From: Prorocentrum cordatum
Lineage: Eukaryota > Sar > Dinophyceae > Prorocentrales > Prorocentraceae
Assembly (NCBI GenBank): GCA_963575745.1
Contig: CAUYUJ010016372.1
Location: 57,260-121,259 of the forward strand
DNA length: 64,000 nucleotides
Direction: 5' to 3'
Shown: positions 63,940-64,000 of the stretch, piece after piece
How the letters are laid out: each line of letters begins with the position of its first letter
Position numbering within the stretch: the first letter of the stretch is position 1
The notes under the pieces: model-generated
What the model was told of the DNA's origin: nothing
What the model saw: the letters and a program-made list of their open reading frames with translations, nothing else
Databases searched by the model: none
Made by a program: the position numbers and the translations under genes

Positions 63940-64000
63940 GTCTGTCAAGTTGAGAGGAGTGCGGAGGAGTTGCGAGGAGGAGAAGTTGAGAGGAGTGCGG
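63940..64000 (+). repeat. Start of a GAGAGGAGTGCGG repeat at the window edge
   Basis: GTTGAGAGGAGTGCGG occurs twice, with AGGAGTTGCGAGGAGGA between. Cut by the window end. Confidence 0.6.

Noticed and set aside
1-64000. tRNA, rRNA or other known structural RNA genes
   Set aside because: No T-loop/anticodon arrangement or rRNA core word was recognised by eye. A covariance-model scan would be needed to exclude small ones.

Overview
The window looks like nuclear DNA of a dinoflagellate, probably a core dinoflagellate such as Suessiales or Prorocentrales. The signs are high GC, very sparse genes, many perfect GGA/CTC triplet tracts, large tandem arrays, introns that join at AG|GA with a non-canonical GA-AG pair, introns made of repeated short elements, and the kinds of transposon present. 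Exact lineage is inference. Most long open frames here are GC- or triplet-repeat artefacts and are not listed as genes.

Layout. 0-14 kb holds no recognised host gene: low-complexity tracts, a copy of a short intron-like element (2.7 kb), a composite dispersed repeat (5.1-6.6 kb), a 90-bp array with an open frame (9.75-10.37 kb) and twin near-perfect palindromes (10.7 kb). 14.4-16.85 kb (minus strand) carries the one convincing host gene, a SET-domain protein methyltransferase of the Rubisco-LSMT/SETD3 type. At least three of its four introns can be placed by protein continuity, and three of the four consist of repeated elements. 17-25.5 kb is repeats.

25.55-31.99 kb is a nearly intact tyrosine-recombinase retroelement of the Ngaro/PAT (DIRS order) type on the minus strand. 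It has complete split direct repeats, Gag, reverse transcriptase plus RNase H plus a C5-cytosine-methyltransferase-like domain, and a tyrosine recombinase. 32.96-39.49 kb is a decaying Helitron on the plus strand: tandem Stc1-like zinc modules, Rep and helicase. It has lost catalytic residues, carries a 1.1-kb internal tandem duplication and an inferred GA-AG intron. 39.9-43.2 kb is an array of the composite repeat, including three 385-bp units.

43-64 kb is mostly triplet tracts and repeats, with a broken LINE endonuclease (50.8-51.5 kb), three more copies of a TIR element with 8-bp target duplications (one with a paralogous empty site in the same window), a second TIR family shared with 17.4 kb, runs of AAG-phased DNA, and a 90-bp array with a three-unit higher-order pattern (62.5-63.8 kb).

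The common thread is how mobile sequence is absorbed into genes: short TIR or introner-like elements sit exactly at splice junctions of the SET gene, and the Helitron itself uses the same AG|GA junction type. The retroelement carries its own DNA-methyltransferase-like domain.
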